Origin: an uncultured Gemmatimonadota bacterium
Lineage (GTDB): Bacteria; Gemmatimonadota; Gemmatimonadetes; Gemmatimonadales; Gemmatimonadaceae
DNA: 47,778 nt
Direction of reading: 5' to 3'
Assembly: GCA_903900795.1 (NCBI GenBank)
Contig: CAIUOO010000067.1
Span: forward strand, 1 to 47,778
The position numbers and the translations under genes are program-made. Below are positions 16,764 to 25,545 of the stretch, piece by piece. Position 1 is the first letter of the stretch. Each line of letters begins with the position of its first letter. Below the pieces are notes generated by a model. The model had not been told where the DNA came from, did not search any database, and saw only the letters and a program-made list of their open reading frames with translations.

Positions 16764-17577
16764 AGACCCCTTGAACGCCATCCGCGTCGTCTGGTGCGAG
16801 GAGCGAAAGCCAGTCGAGGTGCAGATCCCCGATCGCGACAAAGTGCGCATTGAGTCGGCGGGGGGAGTGATAGCGCAAGGGCGCGCCCGCCGTGTCAAAG
16901 ACCTCCCCACCGGCGGCGGCGAGCACCGCGTGTGCCGCCGCCGTATCCCATGGCATCGTCGGCCCGTCGCGATAGTACAGATCGGCACGCCCCTCCGCGA
17001 TGAGGCAGAACTTCAACGAGCTGCCCATGCTCAGCGTGCTGGCGTCGGGCAGGCGTTCCAGCAGCGCGCGGACCTGTGGACCGGCATGATCCCGACTGGC
17101 GACGAGGCGCAGCGGCACTGCGGGTGCGCCTCGTGTCACGTGGATACGCCGGCGCTCGTCGCCGTGCCAACGCTCAGCCCCACCGTCGGTGGTTACCCAG
17201 GTGGTTCCGAGCACGGGGGCATACACCACACCGCGTATCGGACGCCCGTCTCGGACGAGCGCGATGTTGACCGTGAACTCACCGGTCCGCTTGATGAACT
17301 CCTTGGTCCCGTCGAGCGGATCAATGAGCCAATAGTCTCCGCGCTGCGGTGCCACCGTGTCCTCCGCGCCCGCATCTTCCTCGGAGACAATCGCGATGGT
17401 CGGCGAGAGGGCGGCAAGGGCGTCAACGATGACCTGATGGCTGCGCCGATCCGCTTCCGTCAGCGGCGAGGCGTCCGACTTCTGTTCCACGGCCATCGGC
17501 GTGTCCGCGTGATAGACCGCGAGAATTGCCGCACCGGCATCGTGCGCGACCTGTACCAGCTGTTCCGTCGAGATCAC
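16732..17577 (-). CDS. cysQ: 3'(2'),5'-bisphosphate nucleotidase CysQ
   Basis: CysQ hydrolyses 3'-phosphoadenosine 5'-phosphate (PAP) to AMP and phosphate. PAP is the inhibitory by-product of PAPS reduction and of every PAPS-dependent sulfotransferase reaction. The 281-residue protein has the full metal-binding signature of the inositol-monophosphatase superfamily: SEEDAG, DPLDGTKEFI and PWDTAAAHAVLAAAGG. The start is GTG 17577, 5 nt after GGGGGA in the transcribed strand; GTG 17580 is equally in frame, and the track start at 18342 is spurious. It is divergent from a block containing four sulfotransferase genes, which gives it an obvious local role in removing PAP. I see no cysteine-biosynthesis genes nearby. 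Confidence 0.93.
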   Translation of the reverse strand: MISTEQLVQVAHDAGAAILAVYHADTPMAVEQKSDASPLTEADRRSHQVIVDALAALSPTIAIVSEEDAGAEDTVAPQRGDYWLIDPLDGTKEFIKRTGEFTVNIALVRDGRPIRGVVYAPVLGTTWVTTDGGAERWHGDERRRIHVTRGAPAVPLRLVASRDHAGPQVRALLERLPDASTLSMGSSLKFCLIAEGRADLYYRDGPTMPWDTAAAHAVLAAAGGEVFDTAGAPLRYHSPRRLNAHFVAIGDLHLDWLSLLAPDDADGVQGVFNDPAPVKVH

Positions 17578-17814
17578 CACATCCCCCAGCGAAGCGCTAC
17601 AAGAAAGACGGTCGAGAAACACGCTCCCGCACAACGTCAGCAACATGAGCGGCGTACCGAGCCGGGAATGATCTGTTCGTGCCCACCGGCAGCGCCGCAT
17701 CCAGCGGTCAGACGAGCAGAAGCTCTCGCCGGTCACGCCTGCGCGCGGCAAAGCCCCGATCGAGCACCTTCCCCGAAGTGGCTCGGCTGAGCGATCATCA
17801 CGACCACCACCACG
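17578..17814. other. divergent intergenic region between cysQ and the glycan cluster
   Basis: These 237 nt separate two divergently read units and must hold both promoters. I see no clear consensus promoter, riboswitch or long inverted repeat. Just before the methyltransferase-like ATG there is a CACGACCACCACCACGATGATG run that is purely local sequence simplicity. Confidence 0.5.
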
Positions 17815-18486
17815 ATGATGAAAACACAACCCACCAGCCTGACACAGTTTTTCCTCCGCATCGGCGACGAGGCGCTCACGCGTTGTCGCATGGTCTTCAG
17901 CCGCGAGCCTCGGGCGATCCACGACTGGAAGCGGCGGGGAAGTCCCCTGCCACCGCCACCCGTCGTCAAGCAGCAGATGCTCCTCGGCCTCGCGAGACGG
18001 TACTCGCTGCGGCTTTTCGTCGAGACGGGCACGAGCTTCGGCGACATGGTGCGGGCGATGATTCCCCACTTCGATCGAATCTGGACGATCGAACTTGGCG
18101 ATCAGCTCTATGCCGAGGCTCAGGAGAAGTTCCGTGATGAACGAAAGGTCCAACTGATTCACGGCGACAGCGGTCGGGAGTTGGGCCGTCTGCTCCCCAC
18201 ACTCGATGCCCCGGCCCTCTTCTGGCTCGATGCCCATTATTCCGGCGGGCAGCTGCGCGGGGCCACGTCGGCTCGTGGTGAGAAGGACACTCCCATTCTC
18301 GAGGAACTCGCCCACATCCTCGGAGCGGCCGACATACGCCACGTCGTCGTGATTGATGATGCGAGACTGTTTGGAACCGATCCCGCGTATCCCACCCTCG
18401 ACACCGTCGCGGCGTTCGTGACATCACGAAGCCCGCAGCGTCGCATGATCATCGATTGCGACGGCATCCAGATCCTGCCAGGTTGA
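17815..18486 (+). CDS. class I SAM-methyltransferase-like protein, first gene of the sulfated-glycan block
   Basis: This is a 223-residue protein with a Rossmann-type core. FVETGTSFGDMVRAM looks like the SAM-binding motif I and TIELGDQLYAEAQEKF the following acidic strand. FWLDAHYSGG and HVVVIDDARLFG are later strand ends typical of methyltransferases found in polysaccharide loci. The substrate is unknown; methylation of a sugar residue is the natural guess from the neighbours. Two ATGs are adjacent (17815 and 17818). The next gene, a sulfotransferase, begins about 100 nt downstream on the same strand. Confidence 0.75.
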   Translation: MMKTQPTSLTQFFLRIGDEALTRCRMVFSREPRAIHDWKRRGSPLPPPPVVKQQMLLGLARRYSLRLFVETGTSFGDMVRAMIPHFDRIWTIELGDQLYAEAQEKFRDERKVQLIHGDSGRELGRLLPTLDAPALFWLDAHYSGGQLRGATSARGEKDTPILEELAHILGAADIRHVVVIDDARLFGTDPAYPTLDTVAAFVTSRSPQRRMIIDCDGIQILPG

Positions 18487-18584
18487 CCGGACGGCAGTGA
18501 GCGTCCATTGTAGCTGGCAGACGGTCGAGCATTGCGATTTCGCGTTGCCTCTTGCACACCCGTCCCAAAGAGGATGATCTCGCG

Positions 18585-19529
18585 ATGAGATGGACGATCG
18601 AACCGCCGCCGGCCTATTTCGTGCACGTACCGAAGACCGGAGGGATTACGCTGGGCCGGTTTTTGGAGGATGCGTACCTACCACACGACCGCGTGCGGCT
18701 CAATCCTCCCGTCATGCGAAGGGTCTCGCTGGAGCAATTGCGCCGGTTTCGCTTCTACCACTCGTTTCATCAGGGCCGACGGCTGCTCGAAATGACCGGT
18801 CGGCCCGATCTGCTCACGATCACGATGGTGCGTGATCCGGTGGAGCGGTCGGTGTCGCAGATGCTCCATCTGCAACGGGTCGTCCGCGACATTCCTCACA
18901 CGTTCACGCCCGAGTATCTCGCTTCGGTGGCACCAATCGTGAACGCCTCGTTGGAAGATTGCGTGGAACACGAGGCGTTCGCAAAAGCCTGCGACAGTCA
19001 GATCCGCACGCTCGGCGTGATGGAAGACTATACGCCGCTTTTCCAGGGTAGCCCGGATGCGACGAGCGGCCGTAGCGTCATCCGTCCTTTTCCGCTGCCG
19101 CCGCTCATGGACGTCGACGACGCGTCGCAACTCTTGGCCAATGCCAAGCGCTGGCTCTCCGAGATCGATGTCGTCGGCACGACTGAACACTACCACGAGT
19201 CGGTGCTCATCGCGTGCGACATGCTGGGGATTCCCGCGCCGCCGAAGTTGCAAATGCTCAACGCCAACCCAGAGCGCCACAACACAAGATCGCAATACCG
19301 CGAACGGCTGCCGCCGAAGCTCGTATCGCAACTGGAGGAACTGACCGCGGACGACCGGGAACTCTACGGGATCGCGGCGGAGCGGTTCCACGAGCAGTGG
19401 AGCCGGTATCAGGCGAGGCCTCGGCGGGCCTACAGCATCGGGGCCCACGTGCGACACGCGACGATACGGCCATTACGGGCTGCCGTGCAGCCCCTGCGGC
19501 GCATCGCGAAGCGGATCCTTCGAAAGTGA
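18585..19529 (+). CDS. PAPS-dependent sulfotransferase family protein (1 of 4)
   Basis: This is a 314-residue cytosolic sulfotransferase-like protein. The 5'-phosphosulfate-binding loop is HVPKTGGITLGRFL near the N-terminus, and the 3'-phosphate-binding segment is MVRDPVERSVSQMLHLQ near residue 80. Both match the Sulfotransfer_2/heparan-type pattern. It would move sulfate from PAPS to a sugar hydroxyl or amine. ATG 18585 puts the binding loop at the usual distance from the start; a GAGG lies about 8 nt upstream of it. The GT4 gene begins 4 nt after its stop, the same sulfotransferase-then-glycosyltransferase order seen three more times below. Confidence 0.85.
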   Translation: MRWTIEPPPAYFVHVPKTGGITLGRFLEDAYLPHDRVRLNPPVMRRVSLEQLRRFRFYHSFHQGRRLLEMTGRPDLLTITMVRDPVERSVSQMLHLQRVVRDIPHTFTPEYLASVAPIVNASLEDCVEHEAFAKACDSQIRTLGVMEDYTPLFQGSPDATSGRSVIRPFPLPPLMDVDDASQLLANAKRWLSEIDVVGTTEHYHESVLIACDMLGIPAPPKLQMLNANPERHNTRSQYRERLPPKLVSQLEELTADDRELYGIAAERFHEQWSRYQARPRRAYSIGAHVRHATIRPLRAAVQPLRRIAKRILRK

Positions 19530-19533
19530 GCCG

Positions 19534-20715
19534 ATGAAGATCGGAATTTGTGTCCGTGCTATCCAGACAGACGGCAACAGCAGCACGGCGTTCGTGCTGG
19601 CGGACACACTGTTGGACGCGGGCCACGAGGTGACCCTGCTGTCGCCGGTGCCGGGGCAGGCGGCCGCCGAAGCCCCTGGTCGCCGATGGGCCTTCCTCTC
19701 CCTCCGCCAGCAGCGGTGGGAGAGCGATGCGGCGCTCATCCAGCGTCTGGGCAGGACGTTCGCCGAACAGCAGTTCGACGTGCTGGTGGTCTTGACCGGA
19801 CTGCCGATTCCCCGGATCGAGGAGGCCTACCGACTGCTGCCAGCGTCGACCGCGCTCGTGCCGGTCGTCCTCGGCGATCGCGAGCATGTGTATGAGCCGG
19901 CGGTGCGAAGCTCGCGGCTCTGGAACGTGTTGGTGACGATCAGCCCGGGACTCAACCGGGAGGTGGAGCGACGGGTGTCGGGCCGGCCGGTGCGCCTGCT
20001 CACGCACGCGATCGACCTTCCCGATCCGGCGCTGGTTGCGAACCGGGCCCATCTTGGCTCGCCGCTGCGACTGATCTCGGTGGGCCGGCTATTCGGCCGG
20101 AAGAACGTGCTGGATATGCCGCCGATTCTCGCGGAGTGCGGCCGGCGGGGCGTGGATGTGACGCTCACGATCGTCGGCGAAGGCCCCGACCGTGGGCCGC
20201 TCGAAGCCGCCGCGCAGGAATTGGGCGTGAGGGACCGCATCACGTTCCGATCGATCCCGACGCAGGCGGAACTCTACGAGGCCCTGCGGGAGCACCACGG
20301 CCTGCTCTGGACGGCTGGTCAGGGGGAGGGCTTGGGACTCGTGCTGTTGGAGGCGCAGGCGAACGGCTGCGTTCCGGTGGCCACGAAGCTGCCGGGGATT
20401 TCGGACTATGCGGTCGAAGAAGGCGTGACGGGGCTGCTCGCGCCGGAGGGAAATGCGGCAGTCTTTGCCGAGCAGCTGGTGGCCTTGGCCGATCCCGGCC
20501 GCTGGACGTCGCTGAGTGCCGCCGGTATCGAGCGGACACGGTGGCTCTTCTCGCGGGAGGTGATGGCGGGGGAGTTGGCCACGTTGCTCGAGCAGGTCCA
20601 TGCGGGTCAATTTCCCCTGCCGGCAGCCCGGAGCACGACACGGCGCCCCTGGCTGGGCTGGCGGGCCTACGTGCCGCCAGCACTGCGCCGCTACGTCAAG
20701 CGACTGCCGTTTTAA
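19534..20715 (+). CDS. glycosyltransferase family 4
   Basis: This is a 393-residue GT-B retaining glycosyltransferase. The N-terminal acceptor domain begins MKIGICVRAIQTDGNSSTAFVLADTL, a Gly/Ser-rich turn typical of GT4. The C-terminal donor domain has the linker LRLISVGRLFGRKNVL, a GEGPDRGPLEAAAQELGV helix and the E-x7-E motif in GEGLGLVLLEAQANGCVPVA. The donor sugar cannot be predicted. It is closely similar to the minus-strand GT4 encoded just beyond it, sharing LVLLEAQANGCVPVA, PVRLL and a C-terminal proline/tyrosine-rich tail. It follows the sulfotransferase gene by 4 nt and converges on its paralogue. Confidence 0.93.
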   Translation: MKIGICVRAIQTDGNSSTAFVLADTLLDAGHEVTLLSPVPGQAAAEAPGRRWAFLSLRQQRWESDAALIQRLGRTFAEQQFDVLVVLTGLPIPRIEEAYRLLPASTALVPVVLGDREHVYEPAVRSSRLWNVLVTISPGLNREVERRVSGRPVRLLTHAIDLPDPALVANRAHLGSPLRLISVGRLFGRKNVLDMPPILAECGRRGVDVTLTIVGEGPDRGPLEAAAQELGVRDRITFRSIPTQAELYEALREHHGLLWTAGQGEGLGLVLLEAQANGCVPVATKLPGISDYAVEEGVTGLLAPEGNAAVFAEQLVALADPGRWTSLSAAGIERTRWLFSREVMAGELATLLEQVHAGQFPLPAARSTTRRPWLGWRAYVPPALRRYVKRLPF

Positions 20716-20765
20716 CGTCGGGATCACGCGGACGTCGCTGCGTTGCCTCGAGGATTCTCTCCGCA

Positions 20766-21992
20766 TCATGGGGGGTCCAGATCCGGTGGAACGGCAGGCT
20801 GCCAACTGGGCAAGAGACGGGCATACCGTTCCAAAATCGGCGGCGGCAAATAGGCCGTCCACGGGAGTCGAGGCGGTGCCAGCGTCGACCGCGGCCTCGG
20901 CAGGGCATAGACGCCGCGCTCGAGATCAGCCAACAACGCGAGATAGTCTCGCGCCATCGTTCCATAGGTGAACAGGTCGCGGGTCCTGGAGACTCCAGCG
21001 CGGCTCAATTGCCGCCACCGATCCGGTGCGGTCAGCGTGGCGATCTGGTCGGCGAAGTGTTCGGCGTTCTTGATCTCCGCCAACAAACCCGTCACCCCGT
21101 CTTCGATCGCGAAGTCGAAGACTCCCTGGAGGCGTGAGGCGACCGGCACGCAGCCGTTGGCCTGCGCCTCGAGCAACACGAGCCCAAGCCCCTCGCCGTA
21201 GCTCGACGTCAGCAGGAGCACATGGTGCTGCCGGTACGTTTCATAGAGTCCCGCCTGATCGGGCACATCAGGAAACTCGACCAGCTGTGACACGCCCGCG
21301 GAGCGGCACGCTTCCACCAATGCCTCGTGATCGGGGCCATGGCCGCATACCGTGAGCGTGACATCGACGCCGCGGCGGAGACACGCCGCCAGAATCGCCG
21401 GCAGCATGAGAACATTCTTGCGACCGGCCTGACGGCCCACGAAGAGCAACCGCAGCGGCGTGCCATGGGCGGCCCGGGTCGCCAGTTCGGCGTCCGTCGG
21501 ATGCGGTACGCCGGTCATCAACAGTCGTACGGGTTTGCCGGGCACGCGATGGTGGACTTCGTTCAACAGACGCGGACAGATGGCGGCCGCGACGTTCCAC
21601 GCTGCCGCACTCCGCGCCAATGGCTCGTAGACGATAAGCCGGTCGGTCACGACAATCGGCACGATCGCGGTCGAGTCCGGCAATCGATGAAGGAAATGCG
21701 CCAGATGACGTGGCGGCACGCCCAGGCAGACGAAGGCCACGTCAAACCGGGCCCGCTGAAACAATCCGCCGATGTTGGAAAGGTCTCGGGCCATGCTGTC
21801 CCAGCGTCCGGGACGCGTGTGCAGGTAGGCCATCCCCGTGGGGAGGTGGGCCAGTTCGTGGGGCTGCGACCGCATGCCCGCCACCAGCGTGACCCCATGC
21901 CCAGCCGCCATCAGCATCTCGCCGAGTTGGGTCGCGAAGTGGCTCGTGCCGTCGCGGGGCTGAACCTTGTTGAGACAGATCGCGATGTTCAT
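20766..21992 (-). CDS. glycosyltransferase family 4 (paralogue of the convergent neighbour)
   Basis: This is a 408-residue GT-B enzyme. Its start, MNIAICLNKVQPRDGTSHFATQLGEML, resembles that of the convergent GT4. The donor-domain linker is LRLLFVGRQAGRKNVLMLPAILAA and the E-x7-E motif is GEGLGLVLLEAQANGCVPVA. The two convergent genes therefore look like an old duplication or recombination pair. The ATG overlaps the stop of the upstream sulfotransferase by 4 nt (ATGA), so the two are translationally coupled. The C-terminal tail after the donor domain is proline-rich and lacks a membrane helix. Confidence 0.93.
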   Translation of the reverse strand: MNIAICLNKVQPRDGTSHFATQLGEMLMAAGHGVTLVAGMRSQPHELAHLPTGMAYLHTRPGRWDSMARDLSNIGGLFQRARFDVAFVCLGVPPRHLAHFLHRLPDSTAIVPIVVTDRLIVYEPLARSAAAWNVAAAICPRLLNEVHHRVPGKPVRLLMTGVPHPTDAELATRAAHGTPLRLLFVGRQAGRKNVLMLPAILAACLRRGVDVTLTVCGHGPDHEALVEACRSAGVSQLVEFPDVPDQAGLYETYRQHHVLLLTSSYGEGLGLVLLEAQANGCVPVASRLQGVFDFAIEDGVTGLLAEIKNAEHFADQIATLTAPDRWRQLSRAGVSRTRDLFTYGTMARDYLALLADLERGVYALPRPRSTLAPPRLPWTAYLPPPILERYARLLPSWQPAVPPDLDPP

Positions 21993-22945
21993 TCGGTGAT
22001 GCTCGCCAACACCGTGGCGGCCCGACTCTCCTCGTGTGGCCCCGAGCGGTCATTCGTGAGCCAGTGCGAGAGGTCACGGCCGATCAGCATCTGCAGCTTG
22101 AGAATATCCTCGCGATAGCCTTCGGTCAGTTCATGCCAGAGGTCGGGGGGCATCGGCGGCGGCTGCATCTGATTCCAGCGATCCAGCTGCGAACGGAAGC
22201 CGGCCGGCAGGAGGCGGCGCAGCCGTTTGCCGAATCGCCTTGGGCGGGCAAGAAAGCGGTGCAGCCGCTGGCTCCGATACTGGTGGGTCACATTCCGTCG
22301 TTCGACACTGACCGGCGCGTTTTCGTCGACGTCCAGAAAGCGGAAAATGCTTCGCAGGGTACCGGCGGGATCGGCGTTCCATTCCTCGAACAGATAGACC
22401 CGGATCTGCTCGCGGGGAAAGAGGTCGTAATACGGCTTCAGGTTGGCATAGTAGAACCCGTTCATCCGATACCGGAAATCGGGCGTATCGTTGGCCTGGA
22501 TCCGTGCCGGCTCGGCGGCGAGCGCTTCCGCAAAGCTCGCCAGTGGCTCGAAGTCGCGGGCACGGTAGAAGTTGTAGGCGGAGTAGGCCCGCTCCGCCGG
22601 CTGGCGCACCAGCGCGATGAGCTTGGCCTCCGGAATACGGTCGCGGATGCGTGCCGCGGTCTTCTCCGGAACATAACTGCTCAGATAGATCGCCGAGGCT
22701 TCACCGATCGCCCGCTTGCCGTCGGCATCGGCAAAGAGCTGCAGGTAGGCATTCCAGTCGTAGACCAGCCGATTGACATATCGAGGGCCGGGCAATCGGT
22801 AATCGGGCAGCCTGCCGTCCATGAGAAAAAAGAACGGCTCCTTGTTCGCACTCATGGCAATATCCGGATGCTGCTGCAGCGCGTGATAGAGCGCGTCGGT
22901 GCCGCACTTCTGTGCGCCGATGATCAGGAAATTGGGCGTGGGCAT
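21989..22945 (-). CDS. PAPS-dependent sulfotransferase family protein (2 of 4)
   Basis: This is a 318-residue protein of the Sulfotransfer_1/heparan N-sulfotransferase-like type. The phosphosulfate loop IIGAQKCGTDALYHALQQHP lies at residues ~7-26, and the 3'-phosphate contact is ALVRQPAERAYSAYNFYRAR near residue 115. SANKEPFFF follows the first loop, as in animal and bacterial carbohydrate sulfotransferases, and HQYRSQRL lies late in the sequence. It lies between two GT4 genes on the minus strand: 33 nt after the upstream one and overlapping the downstream one by 4 nt. Confidence 0.88.
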   Translation of the reverse strand: MPTPNFLIIGAQKCGTDALYHALQQHPDIAMSANKEPFFFLMDGRLPDYRLPGPRYVNRLVYDWNAYLQLFADADGKRAIGEASAIYLSSYVPEKTAARIRDRIPEAKLIALVRQPAERAYSAYNFYRARDFEPLASFAEALAAEPARIQANDTPDFRYRMNGFYYANLKPYYDLFPREQIRVYLFEEWNADPAGTLRSIFRFLDVDENAPVSVERRNVTHQYRSQRLHRFLARPRRFGKRLRRLLPAGFRSQLDRWNQMQPPPMPPDLWHELTEGYREDILKLQMLIGRDLSHWLTNDRSGPHEESRAATVLASITE

Positions 22946-22978
22946 GAGGCCTGCGTTGGCAAAGGAAGTGTTCAGCCG

Positions 22979-24253
22979 TCAGCCCGGACTCGGCCGCTTG
23001 CGGTCGAACAGTTTCATCCGGCGGATGGCACGAATCGCCTTGTTCTTGCGTCGGCGAATTTCGCGGACGGTCTTGATCGGCAAACATCGCAAGACCACCC
23101 GTGGCAGATGGTCCTGCCACGTGAACGGCACGTCGGAGAGCGACTTCGAACGATGGTAGGGGCGGGAGATCGGATGCGCACCCCGGGCCAGCGCCGCCAC
23201 GAGCGTCTCATATTGTTCGCCCATCGCCGCAAGCGAGAAGAGCCGCTCCGCGCGGGCCACGGCCGCGTCGCTATGCCGCTGCCAAGCGCCGCGATCGAGC
23301 ATGTCCGCGATGTGATCGACACACGCCTCGATGTCGCCCAGCGCCATCAGCCGCCCCGTCACCCCATCCTCGATGGCGACATCGGTAATGCCTGGCAGCA
23401 GCGTGGACACCGGCACACAGCCATTGGCCTGGGCCTCCAGAACCACCAGCGGCATGCCTTCGGTGTTGGTGGGAAAGACGAACACATGATGATCGCGCAT
23501 GGCCGCGGCGATGGCCGACGGCGGCTGCATACCCATCATCGTCACCAGATCGCTCACCCCCGCTTTGGCGAACAGCCGCGCCAGTCGCCGCCGGTCCGGG
23601 CCATCCCCGATCAACGACAGCGTGACCGGCAGACCGCGGGCTCGACAGGCTGCGAGGATCGCGGGGAGTCGGAAAACGCCCTTGTGCGAGTCGATGAGCC
23701 GGCCGACGAAGAGTAGTCGCAACGGCAGTTTCCATTCGCGACGGGCGTGCCGCTCCGCCTCCGTGGGTAGTTCGATGCCGTTGTCGATGCCGATCACGGG
23801 TTTGGCTGGGAAGCGGGCGGCGGCGCCTTCGCGAACCGCGGGACTGACGCCCACCGCGCAGTTCCAGGCCCGCACGTCGGTCTCCGCCAGGTCGTAGAGA
23901 TCCCGCCAATCACCATGGAGCAGGTACACGACCGCGATGTCGTCGCTCAACAAATGGCATGTACAGTGCGCGAGCCGATTGAAGCCGCTGACGTTGACGA
24001 ACACCACATCAAACTGTTGGCTGTTCCAGGCGGCGGCCAACTGCCCGGCCCGATGCGCGAGGCTATCGTTGGGGTTGAGGGGCGGGCCGTCGGTGGCGAC
24101 GCCCAGGCCGGCCAATTCGGGCCACCATTTCCCCTGCCGTTCGGCCCACACGGTGACGTCATGACCGGCCGCAACCAAATGACGACCGAGGTTCATCATG
24201 AACTTCGGCCCACCGCCTGGCGACATCTCATCGAGCGCGAGTAGTAGTTTCAT
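22979..24253 (-). CDS. glycosyltransferase family 4
   Basis: This is a 424-residue GT-B enzyme. The acceptor domain starts MKLLLALDEMSPGGGPKFMMNLG. The donor domain has LRLLFVGRLIDSHKGVFRLPAI, GDGPDRRRLARLFAKAGV and the E-x7-E motif in TEGMPLVVLEAQANGCVPVS. The unusual EAQANGCVPV string is shared with the two GT4s beside it, so all three probably belong to one local expansion. The C-terminus ends in a strongly basic tail (REIRRRKNKAIRAIRRMK) that may bind the membrane surface. ATG 24253 gives the family start; the track start at 24271 adds six residues. It is divergent from the acyltransferase gene, with 38 nt between them. Confidence 0.92.
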   Translation of the reverse strand: MKLLLALDEMSPGGGPKFMMNLGRHLVAAGHDVTVWAERQGKWWPELAGLGVATDGPPLNPNDSLAHRAGQLAAAWNSQQFDVVFVNVSGFNRLAHCTCHLLSDDIAVVYLLHGDWRDLYDLAETDVRAWNCAVGVSPAVREGAAARFPAKPVIGIDNGIELPTEAERHARREWKLPLRLLFVGRLIDSHKGVFRLPAILAACRARGLPVTLSLIGDGPDRRRLARLFAKAGVSDLVTMMGMQPPSAIAAAMRDHHVFVFPTNTEGMPLVVLEAQANGCVPVSTLLPGITDVAIEDGVTGRLMALGDIEACVDHIADMLDRGAWQRHSDAAVARAERLFSLAAMGEQYETLVAALARGAHPISRPYHRSKSLSDVPFTWQDHLPRVVLRCLPIKTVREIRRRKNKAIRAIRRMKLFDRKRPSPG

Positions 24254-24291
24254 GAAAAATGCGGCATGCATGGAACGAACGACGACAGCGT

Positions 24292-25542
24292 ATGGATAAC
24301 GAGCAGCTTCAGCGACTCAGATTCGATTTTCTCCATGGACTCCGCGGCGTGCTATCGCTGACGGTGGTTCTCTATCATCTGGTGGCAGGGCTGGGGATCG
24401 ACCGTTCGCGGCCAGCGGTTGCCCTGCTCCTGACTCCGATCATGCACGGCCACCTGGCAGTGCCGGCGTTTCTGGTGCTCTCCGGTTTTCTCTTGGCGAT
24501 GCCGGTGGTGCTTCGTGGCGGCCAGCTACCGGGAGGGCGATTCGATTTCCTTCGCCGCCGCGCGATTCGCATTCTGCCGCCGTACTTCGCGGCCTACTTC
24601 CTGTCGATGGTCTTCTTTCTGGCGCTCGAGTGGGGGCTTGATCTCTATGGGATCGATCCGTGGCGCAAGCTAACACGCATGATCGCCCGGGACTGGACAA
24701 TTCCCAGTGTTGTCTCCCACCTGTTGCTTGTCCACAACCTCGACGCCAAGTGGGCGGCGGGTATGACCGGTGTGTTCTGGACGATCGCGTGCGAGTGGCA
24801 GATCTATCTCCTCTTTGCGCTGGTGCTCACGCCCCTGTGGCGTCGCTATGGCTTATGGGCGGCCGTGGCCCTCTGCGTGACACTCGCGGCCGCGCTCACG
24901 GAACTCGGTGCCCGCGACCTCATATTTTACCAGTTCCCCTGGCTCATCCCAGTGTTCGCCGCGGGCATGGTGGCTGCCGTCGTGGTGTTCGGTTCAGCGC
25001 CGCTGTGCCGGTCGCTGCGTACGGCCAATTGGGGGGCCATCACGCTCGGGCTGGTCGTGATCCTGTGCATCGTTGTCTGGCGTCTCGAGGAGACCGTCTT
25101 GGCCAGAGAAGGGATGCGGTGGGTGGCGGTGCCCTACAATTATCTTCCGCTCCGCACCCGGTGGATCCCGGACGTTTTGGCCGGCATCTGCGTCGCCTCA
25201 GGCATCGTCTGGCTGGCGGTCGGACACCCGAGCATCGCCGCCGCATCGTCGCGAAGTGGTGCCGTTGCGAGCGGCCTGTGCGGCATACTTGAGTCACGCG
25301 GGTTCTTGTCGCTGGGACTGTGCGGCTACAGCCTCTACCTCACCCATCTGCAGTGGGTCGTGCTGCTGAAGTGGGCCACGGAGGCACTCGCCCTGCCGCC
25401 GGGCCCGCGACTTGTCACGTTGCTGGCTCTGGGCATCCCGGGGAGCTTGGCAATTGCCTGGGTATTCCATCACTGGTTTGAACGCCCCTTCATGACACGC
25501 TCCACGCGAGAGATGTTTCGCCCCGGACGGGAACGGCACTGA
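24292..25542 (+). CDS. acyltransferase 3 family membrane protein (OafA/NodX-like)
   Basis: This is a 416-residue integral membrane acyltransferase with about ten hydrophobic helices. It has the family signature RFDFLHGLRGVLSLTVVLYHL, in which the conserved His is present, and FLRRRAIRILPPYFAAYF. Members move acetyl or other short acyl groups from the cytosolic CoA thioester to sugar hydroxyls of O-antigen, capsule or glycolipids. Here it would decorate the glycan built by neighbouring enzymes. ATG 24292 gives MDNEQLQRLRF; the track start adds eleven residues that overlap the divergent promoter. The next sulfotransferase starts 3 nt after its stop, indicating an operon. Confidence 0.92.
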   Translation: MDNEQLQRLRFDFLHGLRGVLSLTVVLYHLVAGLGIDRSRPAVALLLTPIMHGHLAVPAFLVLSGFLLAMPVVLRGGQLPGGRFDFLRRRAIRILPPYFAAYFLSMVFFLALEWGLDLYGIDPWRKLTRMIARDWTIPSVVSHLLLVHNLDAKWAAGMTGVFWTIACEWQIYLLFALVLTPLWRRYGLWAAVALCVTLAAALTELGARDLIFYQFPWLIPVFAAGMVAAVVVFGSAPLCRSLRTANWGAITLGLVVILCIVVWRLEETVLAREGMRWVAVPYNYLPLRTRWIPDVLAGICVASGIVWLAVGHPSIAAASSRSGAVASGLCGILESRGFLSLGLCGYSLYLTHLQWVVLLKWATEALALPPGPRLVTLLALGIPGSLAIAWVFHHWFERPFMTRSTREMFRPGRERH

Positions 25543-25545
25543 AGA

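Noticed and set aside
22034-23716. 560-residue plus-strand ORF
   Set aside because: Antisense to the sulfotransferase and GT4 genes, whose motifs are unambiguous; the long open frame is a product of high GC.
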